Shown here in pieces: positions 53,879-62,369 of a stretch of DNA of 64,000 nucleotides. Made by a program: the position numbers and the translations under genes. This stretch comes from DASUAS01 sp963809795 (lineage in GTDB: Bacteria; Actinomycetota; Acidimicrobiia; IMCC26256; DASPTH01). Each line of letters opens with the position of its first letter. Positions within the stretch are counted from its first letter, which is position 1. The stretch lies in contig CAWELN010000009.1 in NCBI GenBank assembly GCA_963809795.1, forward strand, positions 62,001 through 126,000, read 5' to 3'. The notes beneath the pieces are model-generated. The model was not told the DNA's origin and did not search any database. It was given only the letters and a program-made list of their open reading frames with translations.

Positions 53879-55629
53879 TGCGCACCGATCGCGCCGGCGA
53901 TCTCCGGAGCACCGACATCGACCGCGACGTCGTCGTGTGCGGATGGGTCGACAGCCGCCGCGACCACGGCGGTGTGGTGTTCCTCGACGTGCGTGACGTC
54001 GCCGGCATCGTGCAGGTGGTCGTCGACCCCGACCAGGAGGTCGGCGCCGACGTCCACCGCGTACGCAACGAGTACGTCGTGCGCGTCCAGGGCAGGGTCC
54101 GCCACCGGCCCGAGGGGACGGTCAACGACACGCTGCCGACCGGCGAGGTCGAGGTCGCCGCCACGGTGCTCGAGGTGCTCAACGAATCCGACACGCCGCC
54201 GTTCCCCGTCGACGATCGCATCGAGGCCGACGAGATGCTGCGGCTGCGCCATCGATACGTCGACCTCCGTCGGCCGCGGTTGCAGCGCAACCTCCGGGTG
54301 CGGGCCCAGGTGAACGCGGCGTTGCACCGATCGCTCGACGCCCAGGGCTTCACCGAGGTGGAGACGCCCATGCTCATCGCGTCGACACCCGAGGGTGCGC
54401 GCGACTTCGTGGTGCCGTCGCGCCTCTCGCCCGGCGAGTTCTACGCACTGCCGCAGAGCCCGCAGCTGTTCAAGCAGTTGCTCATGGTGGGCGGCTTGGA
54501 CCGCTACTACCAGATCGCCCGCTGCCTGCGCGACGAAGACCTGCGCGCCGACCGGCAGTTCGAGTTCATGCAGCTCGACGCCGAGATGAGCTTCGCCGAC
54601 GCCGACGACGTGATGGGCGTGATCGGCGAGGCGGTGCTCGACGCCGCCGAGGCGGTCACCGGGTCGCGTCCGGGACCGGTGTCGCGCATGACCTGGCACC
54701 AGGCCCAGGAGCGCTACGGCTCCGACAAGCCGGACGTCCGGTTCGGCCTCGAGCTGGTCGACCTCGGTGAGGTGTTCGCGGCCACCGAGTTCCGGGCCTT
54801 CCAGGCCGACGTGGTGAAGGGCTTCCGGCTGCCCGGCGAGGGCGGGATGTCGCGGGCCCAGGTCGACAAGCTGGTCGACCGGGCCAAGCAGCTCGGCGCC
54901 GGCGGCCTGGTGTGGATGCGCGTCGTCGACGGCGGCGCGCTCGAGTGCCAGGTGCTGAAGTTCCTGTCCGAGGCCGAGCAGATCGGCATCGTCGACACCC
55001 TGGGGGCGCACCCGGGCGACCTGTTGCTGGTCGCGGCGGGCCCGCGCCGGGTCGTCGACCACGTGCTCGGCACCTTGCGGGTCGAGCTCGGCCGCCCGCC
55101 CGTGCACGAGGGCGGCCTGCAGTTCCTGTGGGTGGTCGACTTCCCGCTCTTCGAGGCCCTCGACGACGACGGTCGGCCCATCCCCGCGCACCACCCGTTC
55201 ACCATGCCGCACCCCGACGACCTGGAGATCCTCGCCCACGGGAAGGGCGAGGACCTGCTCGCGGTCCGGTCCCTCGCCTACGACCTGGTGCTCAACGGCT
55301 GGGAGCTCGGCTCGGGCAGCGTGCGTATCCACCGGCCGGACGTGCAGCGCCAGATCTTCACCCTGCTCGGCATCTCCGACGAGGACGCGCAGGCCCGCTT
55401 CGGCTTCCTGCTCGACGCCTTCCGCTACGGCGCCCCGCCGCACGCCGGGTTCGCGTTCGGCATCGACCGGCTCACCGCCATCCTCGCGGGCGAGGACAAC
55501 ATCCGCGAGGTGATCGCGTTCCCGAAGACCCAGTCGGGCACCGACCCGCTCACGGGCGCACCCACGGCCATCGACCCGGCGCAACTCAAGGAGCTCGGCC
55601 TCTCGGTCCTGCCCCGGCCGAAGAAGTAG
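53875..55629 (+). CDS. aspS: Aspartyl-tRNA synthetase
   Basis: Bacterial-type class IIb enzyme of 584 residues. N-terminal OB-fold anticodon-binding domain (VVVCGWVDSRRDHGGVVFLDVRD), catalytic domain (TEVETPMLIASTPEGARDF, RYYQIARCLRDEDLRADRQFEFMQ) and the bacterial GAD insertion (about residues 280-410). The C-terminal motif 3 is HAGFAFGIDRLTAILAG. ATG 53875 overlaps the hisS stop; a second ATG follows at once. Whether it charges only tRNA-Asp or also tRNA-Asn cannot be told here. Confidence 0.95.
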   Translation: MMRTDRAGDLRSTDIDRDVVVCGWVDSRRDHGGVVFLDVRDVAGIVQVVVDPDQEVGADVHRVRNEYVVRVQGRVRHRPEGTVNDTLPTGEVEVAATVLEVLNESDTPPFPVDDRIEADEMLRLRHRYVDLRRPRLQRNLRVRAQVNAALHRSLDAQGFTEVETPMLIASTPEGARDFVVPSRLSPGEFYALPQSPQLFKQLLMVGGLDRYYQIARCLRDEDLRADRQFEFMQLDAEMSFADADDVMGVIGEAVLDAAEAVTGSRPGPVSRMTWHQAQERYGSDKPDVRFGLELVDLGEVFAATEFRAFQADVVKGFRLPGEGGMSRAQVDKLVDRAKQLGAGGLVWMRVVDGGALECQVLKFLSEAEQIGIVDTLGAHPGDLLLVAAGPRRVVDHVLGTLRVELGRPPVHEGGLQFLWVVDFPLFEALDDDGRPIPAHHPFTMPHPDDLEILAHGKGEDLLAVRSLAYDLVLNGWELGSGSVRIHRPDVQRQIFTLLGISDEDAQARFGFLLDAFRYGAPPHAGFAFGIDRLTAILAGEDNIREVIAFPKTQSGTDPLTGAPTAIDPAQLKELGLSVLPRPKK

Positions 55630-55652
55630 GCGCGAAGCGCCCCGCCCCAGGG

Positions 55653-55680
55653 CCGTAGTGCAGGGCGGGGGCGACTACGG
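55653..55680. terminator. Hairpin between aspS and the convergent sigma-linked gene
   Basis: CCGTAGT (55653-55659) pairs perfectly with ACTACGG (55674-55680) around a G-rich loop, and longer C/G-rich arms (CGCCCCGCCC with GGGCGGGG) overlap it. It lies between two converging stop codons and could terminate both transcripts. No U-run. Confidence 0.5.
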
Positions 55681-55738
55681 CAGGGGCGGGGCGATCGTGC
55701 GGGCTCGGGTTGGCCGACCCCTACGTCGCGAATCGTGG

Positions 55739-56417
55739 TCAGGGCAGCGCGAAGCTGACGTCGGTGTCGCCGTTGACGCTGATGCCGCCGAGGCGGCCGA
55801 TCTGGCTGGCGGTGCCGTCGTTGGACTCCCACAGGTACGTGCCGGTGTAGGTGCCGGCGGGCACGCCGCTCGATCGCGTAGTTGCCGGCGCCGTCGACCG
55901 GGGCGCTGAAGCTGCCACCGTCACCGCTCAGCGACACCGTGACCGTCACGCCCGCCGGGATGTTCGACACCGTGCCCGACACCGTGTACCGCGCGGGTGG
56001 CGGTGGGGCCACCTCGGGCTGGGGCGCGGGCGGCGCCGTGGGGGCGGGCGCCGCATCCGCGCCCGGGTCGGCAGTGACGGCGGGGCGGCGGTGGTCGGGG
56101 GCGCGGCGGTGGTCGGAGGCGCGGTCGTGACCGGGGCCGGGATCGTGGTCGGCGCGACGGTCGTCGTCGTGGCCGGGCGTGGCGCTCGAGCTCGCGGTCT
56201 CGATGCGGTTGGTGCCGGAGCCCGACGAAGAGCCGCCGGCCGTGAGCGCGGCCACGCCCACGGCCAAGGCGGCGATCATGCCGAGCGCACCCGCGCCCTG
56301 CATGATCCGGCGCCGGCGCCCCATCTGGTGGGCGCGGGCGGCGACGGCGGCGCGCTCCCGCTCGCCCGGGACCGGGGGCGACGGGTCGCGCAGCTGGGAG
56401 CTGTCCCACTCGGTCAC
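55739..56417 (-). CDS. Membrane-anchored protein encoded with the ECF sigma factor (frame breaks in linker and C-terminus)
   Basis: GTG 56417 overlaps the sigma-factor stop. The protein starts VTEWDSSQLRDPSPPVPGER, has a basic segment and one membrane helix (GALGMIAALAVGVAALTAG), then a Thr/Pro/Ala linker. The extracellular domain is beta-rich and resembles SdrD_B or carboxypeptidase-regulatory-like folds (YTVSGTVSNIPAGVTVTVSL, then IEGVPAGTYTGTYLWESNDG in another frame, ending DTDVSFALP). Frame changes occur around 56080-56170 (repeat-like linker) and at about 55870. It may be a non-classical anti-sigma factor, but no ZAS zinc motif is visible. The role is inferred from position only. Confidence 0.65.
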
Positions 56418-57031
56418 CGGCGCTCCCGGAGATCGCGGGCGTCGTCGACGCGCATCGCGCTGCGGAGGGCGGCGAGGCCGCGGCTGGCGTGCTGCTTCAC
56501 CGACCCGACCGAGCACCCCAGCACCCTCGCCACGTCGGCCTCGGGCAGGTCGGCGAGGAAGCGCAGCACGATCACCTCGCGCTGGCGGCGCGAGAGGCCG
56601 TCGAGGGCGCGGTGGAGGTCGACGCGCTGGCCGGTGGGACCGGGCGCGCTCTCGGTGCGGCGTTCGGTGTCGGCGTCGGTGTCGACCCGCTGCCGCCCGC
56701 GCCAGGCGTCGATGGCGAGGTTCCCGGCGACCCGCACGACCCAGGCCTCGGCGTAGCCCCGGACCTTGCGCCAGCGCACGAACGCGCGCGCCAGGGTCTC
56801 CTGGGCGACGTCCTCGGCCTCGCTCCGGCGTCCGAGCAGCTGGTACGCCACCCCGTAGGCGCGGAGGTAGAGGTCCTCGAAGGCCTCCTCGAACACGAGG
56901 TCGATGGTGGCGGGGTCGAAGGACGGGGTGACCGAATCGTCCACCGGCTCGTCCACCGGCTCATCCACCAACTCGACCCTCCTGTCGAATCGCCCGACCG
57001 TGGGTCGATGAGCCTCGAGTGTCGCTGTCAC
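56414..57031 (-). CDS. ECF-type RNA polymerase sigma factor (SigE/SigM-like)
   Basis: 205 residues. Region 2: FEEAFEDLYLRAYGVAYQLLG, AEDVAQETLARAFVRWRKV, AWVVRVAGNLAIDAWR. Region 4: LSRRQREVIVLRFLADLPEADVARVLGCSVGSVKQHASRGLAALR, a standard helix-turn-helix. A 45-residue N-terminal extension contains three VDEPVD-like repeats. The start is GTG 57031. It is coupled with the membrane protein downstream, which suggests regulation by that protein in the manner of a sigma/anti-sigma pair. Confidence 0.9.
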   Translation of the reverse strand: MTATLEAHRPTVGRFDRRVELVDEPVDEPVDDSVTPSFDPATIDLVFEEAFEDLYLRAYGVAYQLLGRRSEAEDVAQETLARAFVRWRKVRGYAEAWVVRVAGNLAIDAWRGRQRVDTDADTERRTESAPGPTGQRVDLHRALDGLSRRQREVIVLRFLADLPEADVARVLGCSVGSVKQHASRGLAALRSAMRVDDARDLRERR

Positions 57032-57174
57032 GGGAAGAATACGCTCGAGGGTGGGAGAAGGTTGACAGGCGGTCGAAGAAAACGACGAGGGGGGCCACGA
57101 GTCGCCTTCGCCGCCACCGAGCGCGCCCGCTCGGTCACGAGAGGTGGTATCGCGTGCCGCGCGCGGCGCGGTCG

Positions 57175-57180
57175 TACCAT
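57175..57180 (+). promoter_or_regulatory. Putative -10 box for rarA (leaderless)
   Basis: TACCAT ends 6 nt before GTG 57187. Confidence 0.5.
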
Positions 57181-57186
57181 CGACCG

Positions 57187-58521
57187 GTGACCGACGACCT
57201 CTTCAGCGCCGCCGTCGCCGAGCGGCTCGAGCGCCGGGCGCCGCTGGCGGCCCGCCTGCGGCCGCGCTCGCTCGACGAGGTGGTCGGCCAGGAGCAGCTG
57301 CTCGGACCCGGCCGGCCGCTGCGCGTCCTCATCGAGGCCGACCGGCTCTCGTCGGTGATCCTCTGGGGACCGCCCGGCACCGGCAAGACCACCATCGCCC
57401 GCCTCGTCGCCGGCGCGACCAGCAAGGCGTTCGAGCCGCTGTCGGCGGTCACGGCCGGGGTCAAGGACGTGCGCGAGGTCGCCGAGCGCGCCCGCGCCCG
57501 CATGGGCGAGCAGGGTCGCGGCACCATCCTCTTCCTCGACGAGGTGCACCGCTTCAACCGGACCCAGCAGGACGCGCTGCTCCCGCACGTGGAGGAAGGG
57601 CTGCTCGTCCTGATCGGCGCCACCACCGAGAACCCGTTCTTCTCGCTCACCGGCCCGCTGCTGTCGCGCTCCACCCTCTTCCGGCTCGAGGCGTTGAGCG
57701 TCGACGACCTGCGGTCGCTCCTGCGCCGTGCCCTCACCGACGAGGAGCGTGGCCTCGGCGACGAGCACCTCGAGATCGACGACGACGCCCTCGACCACCT
57801 CGCCGACCGCGCCGAGGGCGACGCCCGTCACGCGCTCACCTCGCTCGAGGTCGCCGCGGCCCTCGCCGCCGAATCCGGTCGCCGCGTGATCACCCTCGCC
57901 GACACCGAGGCCGCGCTGGCGCTGCGAGCGCTCCGCTACGGCGACGACGAGCACTACGACGTGCTCTCGGCGTTCATCAAGAGCATCCGCGGGTCCGACG
58001 TCGACGCCGGTCTCTACTGGCTCGCCCGCATGCTGACGGCGGGGGAGGACCCCCGCCTGATCGCGCGCCGGCTCGTCATCCTCGCGTCGGAGGACGTCGG
58101 CATGGCCGATCCTCAGGGGCTCGTCGTCGCCGACGCCGCGGCGCGCGCGGTCGAGTTCGTGGGCATGCCCGAGGCGCAGCTCAACCTCGCGCACGCGGTG
58201 ACCTACCTGGCCACCGCGCCGAAGTCGAACTCGGTCACGACCGCGCTCGGAGCCGCGATGCAGGACGTGCGCGACCAGCCCGCGGGCGCGGTCCCGCCGC
58301 ACCTGCGGGACTCCCATTACCCTGGCGCGGCGAAGCTCGGGCACGGCGACGGCTACGTGTACCCGCACGATGAACCGGACGGATGGGTGCGCCAGCAGTA
58401 CCGTCCCGACGATCACGACGACCCCTACTGGCGGCCGACCGGTCGGGGTGGCGACGTCGACCGGAGAGCGGCGGGGAGCGACCCGATCAAGTCGGATGAG
58501 GGTGGAGTGAGGTCGGAATGA
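57187..58521 (+). CDS. rarA: Replication-associated recombination ATPase RarA/MgsA
   Basis: AAA+ protein acting at stalled replication forks. Residues: PRSLDEVVGQEQLLGPGRPL, Walker A LWGPPGTGKTTIARLVA, Walker B ILFLDEVHRFNRTQQDALLP, sensor 1 LIGATTENPFFSLTGPLLSR, and the C-terminal tetramerisation part (ILASEDVGMADPQGLVVADA, LAHAVTYLATAPKSNSVTTA, HLRDSHYPGAAKLGHGDGYVYPHD). The last about 20 residues come from a repeat-like sequence (58461-58491) related to those at other gene ends. 444 residues from GTG 57187. Confidence 0.95.
   Translation: MTDDLFSAAVAERLERRAPLAARLRPRSLDEVVGQEQLLGPGRPLRVLIEADRLSSVILWGPPGTGKTTIARLVAGATSKAFEPLSAVTAGVKDVREVAERARARMGEQGRGTILFLDEVHRFNRTQQDALLPHVEEGLLVLIGATTENPFFSLTGPLLSRSTLFRLEALSVDDLRSLLRRALTDEERGLGDEHLEIDDDALDHLADRAEGDARHALTSLEVAAALAAESGRRVITLADTEAALALRALRYGDDEHYDVLSAFIKSIRGSDVDAGLYWLARMLTAGEDPRLIARRLVILASEDVGMADPQGLVVADAAARAVEFVGMPEAQLNLAHAVTYLATAPKSNSVTTALGAAMQDVRDQPAGAVPPHLRDSHYPGAAKLGHGDGYVYPHDEPDGWVRQQYRPDDHDDPYWRPTGRGGDVDRRAAGSDPIKSDEGGVRSE
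58461..58491 (+). repeat. Repeat-like sequence at the 3' end of rarA
   Basis: About 31 bp (CCGGAGAGCGGCGGGGAGCG then ACCCGATCAAG) resembling the repeats at 37679-37717 and 52411-52452 but more divergent. It encodes the C-terminal extension of RarA. Confidence 0.4.
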
Positions 58522-58913
58522 GCGGGAGCGAGTGGGCCGCCGTCTTCGCGGCGCAGGTGTGCCTGGTGTTGCTGGTCGTGCTGGTGGTCGTCATCGTGCG
58601 GCTCGAGCGCGCCGCCCGCGACCTGCGCACCGCCGCGGCCGACTTCCGGGCCGAGGCCGAGCCCGCGCTCGAGGAGCTCCGGGCGGTCGTGCACGCCGCC
58701 GACTTCGAGCTCGACCGGGTCGACGCCATCGTCACCGGCGCCGAGCGGGTGAGCGGCCGGGTGGACTCCGCGTCCGACCTCGCGTACCGCACCTTCACCA
58801 ACCCGGTGGTCAAGGCGCTCGCGGTCGGCACCGGCACCCGCCGCGCCGTCCAGCGGCTCACGGGTGACAAGCCGGAGAAGCCCGCGAAGCGCGACAAGCG
58901 GCGGGCGTCCTGA
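58518..58913 (+). CDS. DUF948-like small membrane protein
   Basis: 131 residues. N-terminal membrane helix (WAAVFAAQVCLVLLVVLVVVIVRL), then a coiled-coil segment (ERAARDLRTAAADFRAEAEPALEELRAVV) and a basic tail (KPEKPAKRDKRRAS). This layout is typical of the DUF948-type proteins found between rarA and alaS in Actinobacteria. ATG overlaps the rarA stop. Function unknown. Confidence 0.8.
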   Translation: MSGSEWAAVFAAQVCLVLLVVLVVVIVRLERAARDLRTAAADFRAEAEPALEELRAVVHAADFELDRVDAIVTGAERVSGRVDSASDLAYRTFTNPVVKALAVGTGTRRAVQRLTGDKPEKPAKRDKRRAS

Positions 58914-59214
58914 TGTTCAAGCGCGCCACGTGGCTCGGGATGGGGTTCACCCTCGGGGTCGGCACCACCGTCGTGGCGGCGCGCAAGGCCCGCCAGCAGC
59001 TCGACCGCTACAAGGCCAACGCGGTGGTCGAGCGCGTCACCACGACGGTCAGCGGCAAGGCGTCGACCTTCCGCGACCAGGTCACCGCGGCCCTCAGCGA
59101 GGGTCGTGAGGCGGCCAAGACCCGCGAGGAGGAGTTGCGCGCGGATCGGCCGCGGCTCGGCGGACCGCGACCGACGAGTCCCTCGACGAGCTCGAGGCGC
59201 GCCGCAACCGCTGA
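58913..59214 (+). CDS. Small conserved protein between rarA and alaS (frame break near the end)
   Basis: Begins MFKRATWLGMGFTLGVGTTV with one hydrophobic segment, then a helical region (ARKARQQLDRYKANAVVERV, ASTFRDQVTAALSEGREAAKTREEELRA). The start frame runs into alaS, but the neighbouring frame ends ATDESLDELEARRNR with a stop at 59212-59214. One missing base near 59150-59160 reconciles the two. About 100 residues. Function unknown; the position is conserved. Confidence 0.72.
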
Positions 59215-59255
59215 CGGCACGGGGAGCGCCCGGTCGGATCGCCGGAGACAGGCGG

Positions 59256-59261
59256 TACGAT
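59256..59261 (+). promoter_or_regulatory. Putative -10 box for alaS (leaderless)
   Basis: TACGAT ends 7 nt before GTG 59269. No Shine-Dalgarno sequence. Confidence 0.5.
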
Positions 59262-59268
59262 TTGTCCC

Positions 59269-61908
59269 GTGTCCCCGCCGCGAACCGCCGATGAGCTGCG
59301 CGCCGCCTTCCTCGAGTTCTTCGCGTCGCGCGGCCACACGCCGGTCCCGTCGTCGAGCCTGATCCCGCACGACGACACCCTCCTGTTCACGAACGCGGGG
59401 ATGGTCCCGTTCAAGCCGTACTTCGTGGGCGACGAGACGCCGCCGTACCGGCGCGCCACATCGGTGCAGAAGTGCGTGCGCGCCGGTGGGAAGCACAACG
59501 ACCTCGACGACGTCGGGCGCACCGACCGCCACTTCACGTTCTTCGAGATGCTGGGCAACTTCAGCTTCGGCGACTACTTCAAGCGCGAGGCGATCGAGTG
59601 GGCGTGGGAGTTCTACACCGACGTGCTCGGGCTCGATCCCGAGCGCCTCTGGGTGACGGTGCACACCACCGACGACGAGGCCGCCCTGATCTGGCGTGAC
59701 GGCGTGGGCCTGCCCGCAGAGCGGATCCAGCGGTTGGGTGACGACAACTTCTGGCGCATGGCCGACACCGGCCCCTGCGGCCCCAGCTCCGAGATCTTCT
59801 GGGACCGCGGGCCCGAGTTCGGGCCGGCCACCGGTCCGGCGGAGAACGACGACCGCTACGTCGAGATCTGGAACCTCGTGTTCATGCAGTTCGACGCCAA
59901 GCCCGACGGCGAGCTGGTGCCGCTGCCGGCGCCGAGCGTCGACACCGGCGCCGGGCTGGAACGCAACCTCGCCGTCCTCCAGGACGCCGCGTCCACCTGG
60001 GACATCGACATCTGGCAGCCGTTGATCGCGGCGGCGGAGAAGGTCACCGGCGTCGAGTACGGCACCTTCCCGGGGTCGGCGCGCGATGTCTCGCTCCGGA
60101 TCCTGGCCGAGCACGGCCGGACCATGACCTTCCTCGTCGCCGACGGCGTGGTGCCGTCGAACGAGGAGCGCGGCTACGTGTTGCGGCGCATCATCCGGCG
60201 CGCGGTGCGGCACGCGTTCCTGCTCGGCGCCGAGCAGATGGTCACGCCGGCGCTGGTCGACGCCACCGTCGACGTCATGGGCGGTGCGTACCCGGAGATC
60301 GTGCGGCAGCAGGAGCTGGTGCGCAGCGTCGTCAGCCGGGAGGAGGAGCGCTTCCGGCAGACGCTGGCGCGCGGGCTCGACCTGCTCGACGGCGTGCTCG
60401 GGCGCGGCGACGTCACCGGCGACGACGCGTTCTTCCTGCACGACACCCTCGGGTTCCCGATCGACCTCACGCGCGAGATCGCGGGGGAGCGCGGGCGCGA
60501 GGTCGACGTCGAGGGCTTCCGCGCCCTCATGCAGGAGCAGCGCACGCGCGCCAAGGAGGCGCACAAGGCCGCGGGCGGCAAGGGTGAGGGCGCGCCGCTC
60601 GAGCTGTACCGCGAGTTGGCCGACGAGCTCGGGCCCACCGACTTCACCGGGCGGCAGGAGTACGAGACCGTCGGGACCAAGGTGCGGGCGCTGGTGGGTG
60701 GCCGGGAGCGGCTGGCGCAGGCCGACGCCGGCACTGCGGTGAGCGTCGTGCTCGACCGCACGCCGTTCTATGCCGAGTCCGGTGGGCAGGTCGGCGACAC
60801 CGGGGTGATCGAGACGTCGACCGGTGCCCGAGTGCGCGTCGACGACACGCAGTACGGCCTGCCGGGCCTGGTGCTGCACCGCGGCGTGGTCGAGGCGGGA
60901 ACCGTCGCCGAGGGCGACGAGGCGGTGGCGCGCATCGACGGTCCTCGCCGCGACGCCATCCGCCGCAACCACACCGCCACCCACGTCCTCCACTGGGCCC
61001 TGCGCGAGGTGCTCGGCCCGCACGTGAAGCAGGCGGGGTCGCTGGTCGCGCCGGACCGGCTCCGCTTCGACTTCAGCCACCACGAAGCGGTGAGTCGCGA
61101 ACAGCTCGACCGCATCGAGGCGTTGGCGAACGCCGAGATCATCGGCGACGCCCCCGTGCGCCACTACGAGACCACCAAGGAGCACGCGGAGTCGCTGGGC
61201 GCGATCGCGTTCTTCGGCGACAAGTACGGCGACCTCGTACGCGTGCTCGAGGCCGGCGAGCACTCCATCGAGCTCTGCGGTGGGACGCACGTGCACGCGC
61301 TCGGCTTCATCGGCCCGATCAAGATCGTGAGCGAGGGGTCGATCGGGGCCAACCTGCGCCGCATCGAGGCGGTCACCGGGGAGGGCGCGCTCGCCCGCAT
61401 CCACGACGAAGAGGTGCAGCTGCGCGACCTGGCCGACACGCTCCGCGTCGCGCCCGCCGAGCTCCCCGATCGGGTCGAGCGGCTGCTCGAGCAGGTGAAG
61501 TCGCTGCAGGACGAGCTGGCCGCGGAACGGGCGCGTCAGGCGGGCGCGGAGGCGGCGACGTTGGCGGCCGGCGCGCACGACGGTGTCGTGGTGGTCCGGC
61601 GCGACGGGCTGACTCCCGGCGAGCTGCGCACGCTCGCGATCGCGACCCGCGACGCGATGGGCTCCGGGATCGTCGGGTTGCTGGGCCTCGACGGCGAGGG
61701 CGCCAAGGCGGGGCTCGCGGTCGCGGTGAGCAAGGACCGGGTCGACGGGGGTGCGTCCGCCGCCGACATCGCCCGCGACGCGGCGAAGGCGTTGGGTGGG
61801 GGCACCGCCAAGCACGCCGACGTGGTACAGGGCGGCGGCCAGAACGTCGGCGCGATCGACGACGCGTTCGGGCTCCTCGACTCGGCGGTGCGCGCCGCCG
61901 TCGGGTGA
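59269..61908 (+). CDS. alaS: Alanyl-tRNA synthetase
   Basis: 879 residues. Catalytic domain (ELRAAFLEFFASRGHTPVPS, FTFFEMLGNFSFGDYFKREA, RWVTVHTTDD-type sequence), editing domain with zinc/active-site motifs HTATHVLHWALREVLG and CGGTHVHALGFIG, and the C-terminal DHHA1/C-Ala region (DGVVVVRRDGLTPGELRTLA ... GGGQNVGAIDDAFGLLD). Intact single frame. GTG start; the end overlaps ruvX by 4 bp. Conserved alaS-ruvX-mltG-aroE order. Confidence 0.96.
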   Translation: MSPPRTADELRAAFLEFFASRGHTPVPSSSLIPHDDTLLFTNAGMVPFKPYFVGDETPPYRRATSVQKCVRAGGKHNDLDDVGRTDRHFTFFEMLGNFSFGDYFKREAIEWAWEFYTDVLGLDPERLWVTVHTTDDEAALIWRDGVGLPAERIQRLGDDNFWRMADTGPCGPSSEIFWDRGPEFGPATGPAENDDRYVEIWNLVFMQFDAKPDGELVPLPAPSVDTGAGLERNLAVLQDAASTWDIDIWQPLIAAAEKVTGVEYGTFPGSARDVSLRILAEHGRTMTFLVADGVVPSNEERGYVLRRIIRRAVRHAFLLGAEQMVTPALVDATVDVMGGAYPEIVRQQELVRSVVSREEERFRQTLARGLDLLDGVLGRGDVTGDDAFFLHDTLGFPIDLTREIAGERGREVDVEGFRALMQEQRTRAKEAHKAAGGKGEGAPLELYRELADELGPTDFTGRQEYETVGTKVRALVGGRERLAQADAGTAVSVVLDRTPFYAESGGQVGDTGVIETSTGARVRVDDTQYGLPGLVLHRGVVEAGTVAEGDEAVARIDGPRRDAIRRNHTATHVLHWALREVLGPHVKQAGSLVAPDRLRFDFSHHEAVSREQLDRIEALANAEIIGDAPVRHYETTKEHAESLGAIAFFGDKYGDLVRVLEAGEHSIELCGGTHVHALGFIGPIKIVSEGSIGANLRRIEAVTGEGALARIHDEEVQLRDLADTLRVAPAELPDRVERLLEQVKSLQDELAAERARQAGAEAATLAAGAHDGVVVVRRDGLTPGELRTLAIATRDAMGSGIVGLLGLDGEGAKAGLAVAVSKDRVDGGASAADIARDAAKALGGGTAKHADVVQGGGQNVGAIDDAFGLLDSAVRAAVG

Positions 61909-62369
61909 CCGGCCGCGGCGGACGCGTCCTCGGGGTCGATCTCGGGTCGCGCCGCATCGGTCTCGCGGCGAGCGACCCGTCCGGGATCCTGGCCAGCCCG
62001 CACGCGACGCTGACGCGCGGTTCGTCGGTCGACGACGACCACAGGGCCATCCTGGCCGCGGCGCGCGCGGTCGGGGCCACCCGGCTCGTGGTCGGCCTGC
62101 CGCGCTCGCTGTCGGGCGACCTGGGGCCGGCGGCGCGCGGCGTCCTGGCCGAGATCGAGGCGCTGCAGGCGCGGGCGCGCCCCGAGGGCGTCGAGGTCGA
62201 CACCTACGATGAGCGGTTCACCACGATGATCGCCCAGCGCAACCTCCGAGATGCGACTCCCCGGCGCACCCGTCGCCGGCGCGCCCAGCGCGACGACATC
62301 GACGCCTCGGCGGCGGCGGTGATCCTGCAGTCGTGGCTCGACGCTCGGCGGTCCGAGCCGCCCGGGTGA
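61905..62369 (+). CDS. ruvX: Holliday junction resolvase-like protein RuvX/YqgF
   Basis: RNase H-fold protein of 154 residues implicated in rRNA maturation and in resolution of junctions. Motifs: RVLGVDLGSRRIGLAASDPSG (first Asp), LVVGLPRSLSGDLGPAA, VDTYDERFTTMIAQRNLRDA (Glu) and DDIDASAAAVILQSWLD (last Asp). GTG 61905 overlaps alaS, and the stop overlaps the mltG GTG. Confidence 0.92.
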   Translation: MTGRGGRVLGVDLGSRRIGLAASDPSGILASPHATLTRGSSVDDDHRAILAAARAVGATRLVVGLPRSLSGDLGPAARGVLAEIEALQARARPEGVEVDTYDERFTTMIAQRNLRDATPRRTRRRRAQRDDIDASAAAVILQSWLDARRSEPPG

